Source: an uncultured Oscillospiraceae bacterium
GTDB lineage: Bacteria; Bacillota; Clostridia; Oscillospirales; Oscillospiraceae
Assembly: GCA_947623745.1 (NCBI GenBank)
Contig: CANQHN010000009.1
Span: forward strand, 24,306-88,305
Reading direction: 5' to 3'
Length of the DNA stretch: 64,000 nt
Part shown: positions 34,380 to 42,113 of the stretch, one piece after another
Position numbering within the stretch: position 1 is the stretch's first letter
Layout of the letters: each line of letters begins with the position of its first letter
Translations under genes and position numbers: made by a program
Notes under the pieces: generated by a model
Databases searched by the model: none
Told to the model about the DNA's origin: nothing
Seen by the model: the letters and a program-made list of their open reading frames with translations, nothing else

Positions 34380-34586
34380 TCAGCTCCGCTCCTCCACCGG
34401 ATCGCGGTCTCGGAACAGCAGGGAGATACACCACACGGCGGAGAGGCCCACCAGAGTATAAACCACCCGGCTGATCATGCTGCCGGAGCCCCCGCAGGCG
34501 AAGGCCACCAGGTCAAATTGGAACAATCCGACGCTGCCCCAGTTCAGCCCGCCGATGATCAGCAGGGTCAGGGCGATCTTGTCCAT
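34380..34586 (-). CDS. DUF378-family small membrane protein
   Basis: 68 residues from ATG 34586, with AAGGAGGTG upstream. Two membrane helices: IALTLLIIGGLNWGSVGLF, holding the family's G-x-LNWG motif, and SRVVYTLVGLSAVWCISLLF. This pattern defines DUF378 (YuzA-like); no function is established. It lies 62 bases downstream of cdd on the same strand and may share its transcript. Confidence 0.85.
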   Translation of the reverse strand: MDKIALTLLIIGGLNWGSVGLFQFDLVAFACGGSGSMISRVVYTLVGLSAVWCISLLFRDRDPVEERS

Positions 34587-34648
34587 GATCACGGTTCCCA
34601 CCTCCTTGTCTTGGTATTCCGGGGATAGTATCTCCGGCGGGCGGGAAA

Positions 34649-35074
34649 CTATACGCGGTTTGACTTTTCGCCGCGCTGCTTTTTTAAGGAGGCGGGGCCG
34701 AACCCGCTGGGGAGCAGCTCCGACAGGCTTGCCTGCCGGTACGCCCCGTCCCCCCGGACGGCCAGGATGCGCAGGCCGGGGGCGAACTCGTAGAGCATCT
34801 GCCGGCACGCGCCGCAGGGCCAGCAGAAATCCTCCCCCCGGCCGGCAATGGCCAGGGCGGCGAAGCCGGAGGTGCGCCCCTCGCTCACTGCCTTCACCAG
34901 GGCGGTGCGCTCGGCGCAGATGGTGGAGCCGTAGGCGGCGTTCTCCACGTTGCAGCCGGTGAACACGGTCCCGTCCTCACACAGCAGAGCGGCCCCCACC
35001 GGGAAGTGGGAGTAGGGGACATAGGAGCGGTCCTGCATCTGGACAGCCCGGGTGATCAGTTCCTGGTCGGTCAT
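34649..35074 (-). CDS. cdd: Cytidine deaminase
   Basis: 141 residues. Homotetrameric-type CDA with active-site CAE (TICAERTALV) supplying one zinc Cys and the proton-shuttling Glu, and PCGACRQ supplying the other two Cys. Substrate contacts FPVGAAL and GCNVENAAYG are intact. It converts cytidine and deoxycytidine to uridine forms for pyrimidine salvage. The C-terminal ~12 residues are basic and unconserved. A single-gene unit or paired with the DUF378 gene. Confidence 0.95.
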   Translation of the reverse strand: MTDQELITRAVQMQDRSYVPYSHFPVGAALLCEDGTVFTGCNVENAAYGSTICAERTALVKAVSEGRTSGFAALAIAGRGEDFCWPCGACRQMLYEFAPGLRILAVRGDGAYRQASLSELLPSGFGPASLKKQRGEKSNRV

Positions 35075-35318
35075 GGGGAAAACTCCTTTCCAGCTGCCCC
35101 GAGGGGCGAAATTGGGGCAAAAACGAGGAAATTTCAGCTCTGAAGTATTTCTAAAGAAAAATATTTCAGAAAAAAAGTACTGCTATCCTGAAAAAACGTG
35201 GATTTTTTACAGTTTCTGTAAAAAACAGCGGCAAAAGCCCCGGAGAGGTTCCCCGGAGCGGGATGTGCCGCGCGGAGCTCCCGCCGGGAAATTTTGCCCC
35301 GCCGGGACCTTGGAAAAC
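35075..35318. other. Gene-free stretch upstream of cdd and thiD
   Basis: About 240 bases between the divergent starts, partly AT-rich (35140-35225). I see no conserved RNA; in particular none of the TPP-riboswitch core sequences that often precede thi genes. Confidence 0.5.
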
Positions 35319-35347
35319 TGGACAAACCCCGGCCGCCGCGCTATACT
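35319..35347 (+). promoter_or_regulatory. thiD promoter
   Basis: TGGACA (35319-35324) and TATACT (35342-35347) with a 17-base spacer, 77 bases before the start codon. Confidence 0.65.
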
Positions 35348-35423
35348 GAGAGCGAACCGCGGCGGATCGGGGGCACCACTTTCCGTCGCCTGACAAAACT
35401 TCAATGTGTAAGGAGAAAAGGAT

Positions 35424-36218
35424 ATGTTTACAGCATTGACGATCGCTGGGAGCGATTCCAGCGGAGGCGCCGGCATCCAGGCGGACATCAAGACCATGAC
35501 GGCCAACGGCGTGTACGCCATGAGCGCCATTGCCGCCCTCACCGCCCAGAATACCACCGGGGTCAAGAGCATCCTGGAGTCCACTCCGGAGTTCCTGGCC
35601 GACCAGCTGGACTGCGTCTTTACCGACATCTTCCCCGACGCGGTAAAGACCGGCATGGTCTCCAGCATCCCCCTCATCGAGGTCATCGCGGACAAGCTGA
35701 AGCAGTACGGGGCGAGGAACATCGTGGTGGACCCGGTGATGGTGGCCACCAGCGGCGCCCGGCTCATCTCCGAGGACGCCATCGGCGCCCTGAAGGAGCG
35801 GCTGTTCCCCCTGGCCTGCGTGCTCACCCCCAACGTGCCGGAGGCGGAGGTCCTCTCTGGGCTGACCATCTCCGGCCCGGCGGACATGGAGCGGGCCGCC
35901 CAGGCCATCGGCGGGCGCTACGGCTGCGCCGTGCTGTGCAAGGGGGGCCATCAGATCAGCGACGCCGACGACCTGCTGTGGCGGGACGGGGAGCTGCGCT
36001 GGTTCCGGGGCAGGCGCATCGACAACCCCAACACCCACGGCACCGGCTGCACCCTCTCCAGCGCCATCGCCGCCAACTTGGCCAAGGGATACGGGCTGGA
36101 CGAGAGCGTGGAGCGGGCCAAGCGGTACATCTCCGGCGCCCTGGGGGCCATGCTGGACCTGGGGGCCGGCCAGGGGCCCATGAACCACCTCTACGATTTG
36201 AAAAGCGAATTTATTTGA
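35424..36218 (+). CDS. thiD: Hydroxymethylpyrimidine/phosphomethylpyrimidine kinase
   Basis: 264 residues. Ribokinase fold with ALTIAGSDSSGGAGIQADIKT at the N-terminus, VVDPVMVATSGA, TPNVPEAEVL and the catalytic-Asp region NTHGTGCTLSSAIAA. It phosphorylates HMP and HMP-P for thiamine diphosphate; some homologues act on pyridoxal, which this sequence alone does not exclude. Monocistronic, with AAGGAGAAAAGG before the ATG and a strong terminator after. No other thiamine gene is nearby. Confidence 0.93.
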   Translation: MFTALTIAGSDSSGGAGIQADIKTMTANGVYAMSAIAALTAQNTTGVKSILESTPEFLADQLDCVFTDIFPDAVKTGMVSSIPLIEVIADKLKQYGARNIVVDPVMVATSGARLISEDAIGALKERLFPLACVLTPNVPEAEVLSGLTISGPADMERAAQAIGGRYGCAVLCKGGHQISDADDLLWRDGELRWFRGRRIDNPNTHGTGCTLSSAIAANLAKGYGLDESVERAKRYISGALGAMLDLGAGQGPMNHLYDLKSEFI

Positions 36219-36225
36219 ACGGAAA

Positions 36226-36255
36226 ACACCTGCCCGCCGGGGCAGGTGTTTTTTG
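36226..36255. terminator. Terminator of thiD
   Basis: CACCTGCCC and GGGCAGGTG around GCCG, with TTTTTT after. The A-rich left flank lets it serve recR on the minus strand too. Confidence 0.88.
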
Positions 36256-36263
36256 TGTACGGG

Positions 36264-36866
36264 TCAGATCTCCCGGCGGCCCTCCAGGGCGCGCATGAGT
36301 GTGGCGTCGTCGGCGTACTCCAGGTGGCTGCCCACGGGGATGCCGTAGGCCAGGCGGGTGACCTTTACGCGGAAGGGCTTGAGCAGGCGGGACAGGTACA
36401 TGGCGGTGGCCTCCCCCTCGGTGTCGGGGTTGGTGGCCATGATGACCTCCTGCACGGTGCCGCCACTCACCCGCTCCACCAGCTCCCGGATGCGCAGGTC
36501 GTCCGGGCCGATGTGGTTCATGGGGGAGATGACCCCGTGGAGCACGTGGTAGAGCCCCTGGTACTCCCGGGAGCGCTCCATGGCGGCCACGTCCTTGGGG
36601 TCGGCCACCACGCACACGGTGCTCTCGTCCCGGCGGGGGCTGGCGCAGATGGGACAGGGGCCGTCCCCCTCGGTGAGGTTCTGGCAGACGGGACAGCAGT
36701 GGATGTCCCGCTTGGCGTTCAAAATGGCCTGGGCGAATTGCTCGGCCTCCTCCTGGGGCAGGGAGAGCACGTGGAAGGCCAGGCGCTGGGCGGATTTCAC
36801 GCCGACCCCGGGCAGCTTAGCGAACTGCTCCACCAGCGCGTCCAGGGCAGGGGAGAAGCTGGGCAT
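36264..36866 (-). CDS. recR: Recombination protein RecR
   Basis: 200 residues from ATG 36866 (GGAGGTCCTC upstream); RecR is normally about 198. N-terminal helix-hairpin-helix (LAKLPGVGVKSAQRLAFH pattern), a four-Cys zinc finger (CCPVCQNLTEG then CPIC), and a Toprim domain with VVADPKDV and ATNPDTEGEATA. RecR with RecO loads RecA at gaps. It follows rpe by 13 bases on the same strand. The usual partner dnaX is not in the window. Confidence 0.97.
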   Translation of the reverse strand: MPSFSPALDALVEQFAKLPGVGVKSAQRLAFHVLSLPQEEAEQFAQAILNAKRDIHCCPVCQNLTEGDGPCPICASPRRDESTVCVVADPKDVAAMERSREYQGLYHVLHGVISPMNHIGPDDLRIRELVERVSGGTVQEVIMATNPDTEGEATAMYLSRLLKPFRVKVTRLAYGIPVGSHLEYADDATLMRALEGRREI

Positions 36867-36879
36867 GGGCGAGGACCTC

Positions 36880-37530
36880 CTAACGCGCCCCGCGCAGGGC
36901 GGCGATGGCGGCGGGGATATCGGGGGCGTTGTAGACATAGGAGCCGGCCACCAGCACGTTGGCCCCGGCGGCCACGGCGGCGGGGGCGGTGTCCAGGGCC
37001 ACGCCGCCGTCGATCTCCAGCTCGCAGGCGGGGTTGTACTGCTGGATGATCTCCCGCACCCGGCGGATGGTGTCCAGCTGGCCGGGGATGAACTTCTGCC
37101 CGCCGAAGCCGGGCTCCACCGTCATCACCAGCACCAGGTCCAACTGCTCGATGTAGGGCAAAATGGCCTCCGGGGAGGTGATGGGCCGCAGGGCCACCGC
37201 TTTCTTCACCCCGCACTGGCCCATAATGTCCAGGGCCTTGGCGATGCCAGTGGGGTGGTCGGACTCCAGGTGGACGGAGAGCAGATCGGCCCCCGCCTTG
37301 GCGAACCCCTCGATGTACCGGGCGGGCTTTTCGATCATCAGATGCACGTCCAGGAACATATCGGTGCACTTGCGGATGGACTTGACCACCGGGATGCCGA
37401 TGGTGATGTTGGGCACGAAAGCGCCGTCCATCACGTCCACGTGGAGGTAGTCGGCGGCGGCGACCTTTTTGATATCGCGCTCCAGGTTGGCGAAGTCGGC
37501 GGATAGGATGGAGGGGGCGACCTTGATCAT
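36880..37530 (-). CDS. rpe: Ribulose-phosphate 3-epimerase
   Basis: 216 residues. TIM barrel with SILSADFANLERDI at strand 1, the metal-site HVDVMDGAFVPNITIG, DVHLMIEKP, then MTVEPGFGGQKFIP and ELEIDGGVALDTAP. These supply the two catalytic Asp and two His of the family. It interconverts ribulose-5-P and xylulose-5-P in the pentose phosphate pathway. GAGAGG precedes the ATG; recR follows 13 bases later in the same transcript. Confidence 0.97.
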   Translation of the reverse strand: MIKVAPSILSADFANLERDIKKVAAADYLHVDVMDGAFVPNITIGIPVVKSIRKCTDMFLDVHLMIEKPARYIEGFAKAGADLLSVHLESDHPTGIAKALDIMGQCGVKKAVALRPITSPEAILPYIEQLDLVLVMTVEPGFGGQKFIPGQLDTIRRVREIIQQYNPACELEIDGGVALDTAPAAVAAGANVLVAGSYVYNAPDIPAAIAALRGAR

Positions 37531-37710
37531 AGCGATCCTCTCTTTTCAAAATATTTTGAGACACTCCAGGGGGCTGTTTTCAGGGGCAGAGGCGGGCCCG
37601 GCGGCATAGGATACAGCGCGGAGGGGAGTTTCCCACAGGCCCGGCGGCACGCACCCCGGCCCGCTCCCACGACCGCCCGGCACACCGCCGGCCTGTCCGC
37701 TTTTGAATAG

Positions 37711-37763
37711 CCGCCCGCTGGCGCAGCCAGCGGGCGGCGCAGTTTCCGGAGGGAGAGAGCGGA
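37711..37763. repeat. GC-rich hairpin repeat, unit A
   Basis: CCCGCTGGC-GCA-GCCAGCGGG hairpin followed by CGGCGCAGTTTCCGGAGGG and AGAGAGCGGAT. It repeats almost exactly at 37857-37909, in a 398-base gap with no gene (37531-37928). Confidence 0.85.
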
Positions 37764-37856
37764 TATGGGGAGAGAGGCGGAAGGAAAGATGGTGTGGAAG
37801 AAAACCATCAGGGTTGTCTTCCACGTGAGATCCGGCGGCCCGGCATAGCCGGGCCG

Positions 37857-37909
37857 CGCCCGCTGGCTGCGCCAGCGGGCGGCGCAGTTTTCGGAGGGAG
37901 AGAGCGGAT
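37857..37909. repeat. GC-rich hairpin repeat, unit B
   Basis: Same as unit A over 53 bases except the loop (TGC for GCA) and one base in the tail (TTTTC for TTTCC). It directly follows another small palindrome (CGGCATAGCCGGGCC). The tail GCGCAGTTTTCG also occurs after telA at about 41779 and 41975. Confidence 0.85.
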
Positions 37910-37928
37910 TCAGGGAAAACAGGCGCGG

Positions 37929-39149
37929 TCAGTTGTAGATCTCCGGGGTGAGGACCACCTGGACCTGATAGCCGCTCTGGCGCAGGGCCTCCAGGATGGC
38001 GCTCTTGTGGTCGTGGCCGAAGGCCTCCAGGGTGACCTTCAGCTCCACCCCGGACTGGCGGTTGATGTTGACGAACTGGTTGTGCTCCAGCTTGATGATG
38101 TTGCCGTTCTCCCTGGCCAGGATCTCCGCCACCCGCAGCAGCTCGCCGGGGCGGTCGGGCAGCATGACGGAGAAGGTGAAGATGCGCCCGCGCTCGATGA
38201 GCCCGTGCTGCACCAGGGAGGACATGGTGATCACGTCCATGTTGCCCCCGGAGAGGATGCAGACCACGTTCTCGTTTTTGCAGTCCAGGTGCTTCAGGGC
38301 GGCCACGGACAGAAGGCCGGAGTTCTCCACCACCATCTTGTGCCGCTCCATCACGTCCAGGAAGGCCTCCACCAGCTCGTGGTCGGGGATGGTGATGATC
38401 TGGTCCACGTTGTCCCGGACGTAGGGGAACACCAGCTCGCCCACCGTCTTGACGGCGGTGCCGTCGGCGATGGTGTTGGCGCTGGGCAGGGTGACCACGT
38501 GGCCGGCCTCCAGGCTGGCCTTCATGGAGGCGGCCCCCTCCGGCTCCACGCCGATGACCCGCACGTTGGGGTTGAGCAGCTTGGCCAGGGTGGACACGCC
38601 GGCGGACAGGCCGCCGCCCCCGATGGGCACCAGGATCGCGTCCACGTCGGGCAGGTCCTGGAAAATCTCGTAGGCGATGGTGCCCTGGCCGGTGGCCACG
38701 TCCAGGTCGTTGAAGGGGTGGACGTAGGTCAGGCCCTTCTCCTGGGCCAGCTGGGCGGCCAGCTCCGCCGCGTCGTCGAACACGCCGCCGTGGAGGATGA
38801 CGTTGGCCCCGTACTCCTTGGTGTTGTTCACCTTCACCAGGGGGGTGGTGGTGGGCATGACGATGGTGGCCTCTACCCCCGCCTGCTGGGCGGCGTAGGC
38901 CACGCCCTGGGCGTGGTTGCCGGCGGAGGCGGTGACCAGGCCCCGCTGCTTCTGCTCCTGGGTGAGGGTGCTGATCTTATAGTAGGCGCCGCGGATCTTG
39001 TAGGCGCCGGTGACCTGCATATTCTCCGGCTTGAGATATACGTTGTTCCCGCAGCCCCGGGACAGGGAGGGGGAGTGGATGAGGGGGGTGGGACGCAGCA
39101 CGCCCTTGAGCACGTTGCGGGCGGATTTGAACTTCTCCAGGGTCAGCAT
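37929..39149 (-). CDS. ilvA: Threonine ammonia-lyase with ACT domain
   Basis: 406 residues, the size of the single-ACT (TdcB/IlvA short) form. The PLP domain carries the Schiff-base Lys in TGAYKIRGAYY, ASAGNHAQGVAYAA and the phosphate loop PIGGGGLSAG. The Ser/Cys-type PLP N1 contact is near ILSGGNMD. The ACT domain (about 325-400) begins FTFSVMLPDRPGELLRVAE. It forms 2-oxobutyrate and ammonia from threonine for isoleucine synthesis or catabolism; which role is not decided by context. Its promoter region faces the xpaC promoter. Confidence 0.94.
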   Translation of the reverse strand: MLTLEKFKSARNVLKGVLRPTPLIHSPSLSRGCGNNVYLKPENMQVTGAYKIRGAYYKISTLTQEQKQRGLVTASAGNHAQGVAYAAQQAGVEATIVMPTTTPLVKVNNTKEYGANVILHGGVFDDAAELAAQLAQEKGLTYVHPFNDLDVATGQGTIAYEIFQDLPDVDAILVPIGGGGLSAGVSTLAKLLNPNVRVIGVEPEGAASMKASLEAGHVVTLPSANTIADGTAVKTVGELVFPYVRDNVDQIITIPDHELVEAFLDVMERHKMVVENSGLLSVAALKHLDCKNENVVCILSGGNMDVITMSSLVQHGLIERGRIFTFSVMLPDRPGELLRVAEILARENGNIIKLEHNQFVNINRQSGVELKVTLEAFGHDHKSAILEALRQSGYQVQVVLTPEIYN

Positions 39150-39301
39150 CGCTGACAGCTCCTTTACTAAGACGTTGCATAACGTATCATACTAAATCTC
39201 GCCGGGGAAGTCAACGACAAAGGGGCCTTTTCAGGCGGATTTCAGAAGATTTCGGGGGCGGGGAGCGCCGGGGAAAATCCGCCGCCGCCGGGGCGTTCTC
39301 C

Positions 39302-39330
39302 TTGACAGGGCGGGGGCGGGGGAGTACAAT
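39302..39330 (+). promoter_or_regulatory. Promoter of the xpaC-telA cluster
   Basis: TTGACA (39302-39307) and TACAAT (39325-39330), 17-base spacer, 62 bases before the xpaC start. Confidence 0.78.
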
Positions 39331-39392
39331 ATATCCGTGAGATTTTACCTATATCCGCGCCGGAGACGGCGCGGCCCGGGAGGCATGGCACT

Positions 39393-40112
39393 ATGGCAAA
39401 GCATGTGAAGAAGTCCGCGGCCCCGATCTACCTGGTGGGCGCGGTGTGGCTGGTATACGCGCTGATCTTCCCCCTGTACGCCCTGCCCCACTACCTGATC
39501 TGCGCCGCCCTGTCCGCCGCCGCCTTCCTCGCCGGGAAGGCCCTCTTCCCGGACAGGACCTATGAGATCCCCGGGGAGAAGGAGCCGGAAAAGGCCAAAC
39601 CCGAGCAGAAGGCCAAAAAGCCGGAGACCACCGGCAACCCCGACATCGATAAGCTGGTCCAGGAGCGGGACCGGGCCCTCTCCGAGATGCGCCGCCTCAA
39701 CGACGCCATCGAGGACGCCCGGATCTCCGCCCAGATCGACCACCTGGAGAGCGTGACCCGCATGATCATCGACCAAGTGGTGGCCGAGCCCAAGAAGCTG
39801 CCCCAGATCCGGCAGTTCATGAACTACTACCTGCCCACCACCCTGAAGATCCTCAACGCCTACGACCGGATGGACTCCGCCGGCATCTCGGGGGACAACA
39901 TCGACGCCACCAAGGCCAAGGTGGAGGGGATGATGGATACCATCGTCAAGGCCTACGACAAGCAGCTGGACGCCCTGTACGGCGACGAGGCCCTGGACAT
40001 CTCCACCGACATCACCGTCATGGAGCAGCTGCTGCGCCGGGAGGGCCTGAGCGGCCCTGGCTCCGCCCAGGAGAAGAAGGGCGGGGACGACGGCATCCGC
40101 CTGGAGCTGTGA
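39393..40112 (+). CDS. xpaC: XpaC-like membrane protein (5-bromo-4-chloroindolyl phosphate hydrolysis family)
   Basis: 239 residues. Two N-terminal helices (about 10-28 and 33-50), a Lys/Glu/Pro-rich linker, then a helical domain: DIDKLVQERDRALSEMRRLND, IDHLESVTRMIIDQVVAEP, and FMNYYLPTTLKILNAYDRMD, the family hallmark. B. subtilis xpaC sits directly before the telA homologue yaaN, the same order as here. Despite the family name, enzymatic activity is unproved. A stress or envelope role with TelA is likely. Confidence 0.9.
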   Translation: MAKHVKKSAAPIYLVGAVWLVYALIFPLYALPHYLICAALSAAAFLAGKALFPDRTYEIPGEKEPEKAKPEQKAKKPETTGNPDIDKLVQERDRALSEMRRLNDAIEDARISAQIDHLESVTRMIIDQVVAEPKKLPQIRQFMNYYLPTTLKILNAYDRMDSAGISGDNIDATKAKVEGMMDTIVKAYDKQLDALYGDEALDISTDITVMEQLLRREGLSGPGSAQEKKGGDDGIRLEL

Positions 40113-40128
40113 GAGAGGGGAGGACCCG

Positions 40129-40383
40129 ATGGAAGAAAGACTGAAGAAACTGGCAAACAGCAGAGGCTACTCCCTGTTCTGCGCCATCTGTTTCGGCCTG
40201 CTGGCCGCGATCAAATTTCAAGAGTACAGGTTTCTCCTGGAAGTTATGGAAATGGGCATCGGCGTCACCCGGAGCGACGCCCGGGTCCAGTTGGGACTGG
40301 CCGCGATGTGCGCCCTCGCGGCGGTGCTCCACCTGTACCAGTGGTGGAAGAAAGGGCGGTCCAAAAGAAAGAGCGGAGAATGA
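40129..40383 (+). CDS. Small two-helix membrane protein in the telA cluster
   Basis: 84 residues, 16 bases after xpaC, with GAGGGGAGGA upstream. Two hydrophobic segments (about 15-30 and 50-68) and a basic C-terminus (WWKKGRSKRKSG). I recognise no family. Co-transcription with xpaC and telA suggests a membrane partner of that pair. Confidence 0.75.
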   Translation: MEERLKKLANSRGYSLFCAICFGLLAAIKFQEYRFLLEVMEMGIGVTRSDARVQLGLAAMCALAAVLHLYQWWKKGRSKRKSGE

Positions 40384-40487
40384 AAAGGAAGAACATCGGC
40401 CTTGGAATCCGAAACTGAGACAGACAGCAAACAGGAACGATCCTGACTTCTCATATAAAAATCATAACATACAGGAGGAAACCAGCC

Positions 40488-41687
40488 ATGAGCGAGGAAT
40501 TGAAGCTGACCCTGACCCCTGAGACCGAGACGGCGGCGGCCGCCGCCCCCGCGGCCCCCACCCTGACCCTGGAGCCCGACCTGAACGACCAGGCCCAGGC
40601 CGCCCAGCAGGCCCAGGAGGACCAGAAGAAGCGGGACGAGAACGCGGTGAAGCTGGACGAGTCCATGCTCACCGAGGCCGAGCGCAAGATGGTGGACGAC
40701 TTCGCCAAGCAGATCGACGTGACCAACTCCACCGTGGTGCTCCAGTACGGCGCGGCGGCCCAGAAGAACATCGCCGCCTTCTCGGAGAACGCCCTGAACA
40801 GCGTAAAGACCAAGGACCTGGGGGAGATCGGCGACGCGCTGTCCTCCCTGGTGGTGGAGCTCAAGGGCCTGGACGACGGCGAGGAGGAGAAGAAGGGCGT
40901 ATTCGGGTTTTTCCAGAAGAGAAAGCGGGACCTGGAGTCCATGAAGGCCAGCTACTCCAAGGCGGAGACCAACGTGGACAAGATCGCGGGCGTGCTGGAA
41001 AAGCACCAGGTGGTGCTGATGAAGGACATCGCCATGCTGGACCAGATGTATGAGCTGAATACCAAGTACTATAAAGAGCTGACCATGTATATCATCGCCG
41101 GCAAGAAGCGCCTGGAGTACCTGCGGGCCAACGACCTGGAGCAGCTGCGCAAAAAGGCCCAGGAGACCGGCGCCCAGGAGGACGCCCAGGCTTACAACGA
41201 CCTGGCCAACCTGTGCAACCGCTTCGAGAAGAAGCTCCACGACCTGGAGCTGACCCGGATGGTGTCCATCCAGATGGGCCCCCAGACCCGGCTGCTCCAG
41301 AACAACGACACCCTGATGCTGGAGAAGATCCAGTCCTCCCTGGTGAACACCATCCCCCTGTGGAAGAGCCAGATGGTGCTCTCCCTGGGCCTGGAGCACT
41401 CCAAGCAGGCCACCGCCGCCCAGACCGCGGTGACCAACATGACCAACGACCTGCTCAAGAAGAATGCCGATATGCTGAAAATGGGCACCGTGGAGACCGC
41501 CCGGGAGGCCGAGCGCAGCGTGGTGTCCATCGAGACCCTGAAGCACACCAACCAGCAGCTCATCTCCACTCTGGACGAGGTGATGAAGATCCAGACCGAC
41601 GGCGCCCAGAAGCGCAAGGAGGCCGAGGCCGAGCTGGGTAGAATTGAGGGCGAATTGAAGCAGAAGCTGCTGGAGCTCCGGGGCTGA
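40488..41687 (+). CDS. telA: TelA-family toxic anion resistance protein
   Basis: 399 residues, mostly helical. The N-terminal 45 residues are Ala/Thr/Glu-rich. The core has GVFGFFQKRKRDLESMKASY, QVVLMKDIAMLDQMYELN, SIQMGPQTRLLQNNDTLMLEKIQSS and IPLWKSQMVL, all typical TelA/KlaA blocks, and ends in a coiled coil. The family was named for tellurite resistance on plasmids; chromosomal copies such as YaaN affect tolerance to envelope stress and lantibiotics. The mechanism is unknown. Its last 17 codons are repeated twice more downstream. Confidence 0.95.
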   Translation: MSEELKLTLTPETETAAAAAPAAPTLTLEPDLNDQAQAAQQAQEDQKKRDENAVKLDESMLTEAERKMVDDFAKQIDVTNSTVVLQYGAAAQKNIAAFSENALNSVKTKDLGEIGDALSSLVVELKGLDDGEEEKKGVFGFFQKRKRDLESMKASYSKAETNVDKIAGVLEKHQVVLMKDIAMLDQMYELNTKYYKELTMYIIAGKKRLEYLRANDLEQLRKKAQETGAQEDAQAYNDLANLCNRFEKKLHDLELTRMVSIQMGPQTRLLQNNDTLMLEKIQSSLVNTIPLWKSQMVLSLGLEHSKQATAAQTAVTNMTNDLLKKNADMLKMGTVETAREAERSVVSIETLKHTNQQLISTLDEVMKIQTDGAQKRKEAEAELGRIEGELKQKLLELRG

Positions 41688-42076
41688 GAAAACACCGCCC
41701 CGTCTGCCCGGGCCCAGCTCCGGGGCCCCCACAAAGCCGCAGGCGGCTTTGTGGGGGGAGGAGGAGCAAGGGAGCGGGCGCAGTTTTCGCCGCAGGCGGA
41801 AACGGAGCCAAGCGGACTTTGCGACGACGAGGGCCGGATCGAGGGCGAATTGAAGCAGAAGCTGCTGGAGCTCCGGGGCTGAGAAAATACCGCCCCGTCT
41901 GCCCGGGCCCAGCTCCGGGGTCCCCACAAAGCCGCAAGCGGCTTTGCGGGGAGAGGAGGAGCAAGGGAGCGGGCGCAGTTTTCGCCGCAGGTGGAAACGG
42001 AGCCAAGCGGACTTTGCGACGACGAGGTAGAATCGAGGGCGAACTGAAACAGAAGCTGTTGGAGTTGAGAGGCTGA
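41637..42076. repeat. Three tandem copies of the telA 3' end with GC-rich spacers
   Basis: The final 16 codons plus stop of telA (GRIEGELKQKLLELRG) occur at 41637-41687, 41832-41882 and 42026-42076. The first two copies are each followed by a ~145-base spacer with a CACAAAGCCGC/GCGGCTTTGTG hairpin, the GCGCAGTTTTCG motif and GACGACGAG. Period is 195 and 194 bases. Copies 1 and 2 are nearly identical in DNA; copy 3 differs only at synonymous positions. The 426-base gap 41688-42113 holds only this. Confidence 0.92.
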
Positions 42077-42113
42077 TTTTCTTCCCCGTGGGGGACAGTG
42101 AGGTACACGCGAT

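Noticed and set aside
35350..35423. TPP riboswitch before thiD
   Set aside because: The leader is short after the promoter and lacks the conserved CUGAGA and ACCUGAUCUGG-like cores.
41819..42076. A small separate gene encoding the repeated telA C-terminal peptide
   Set aside because: The frame through copies 2 and 3 is mostly GC-rich spacer, has no ribosome site, and is explained by the repeat structure.
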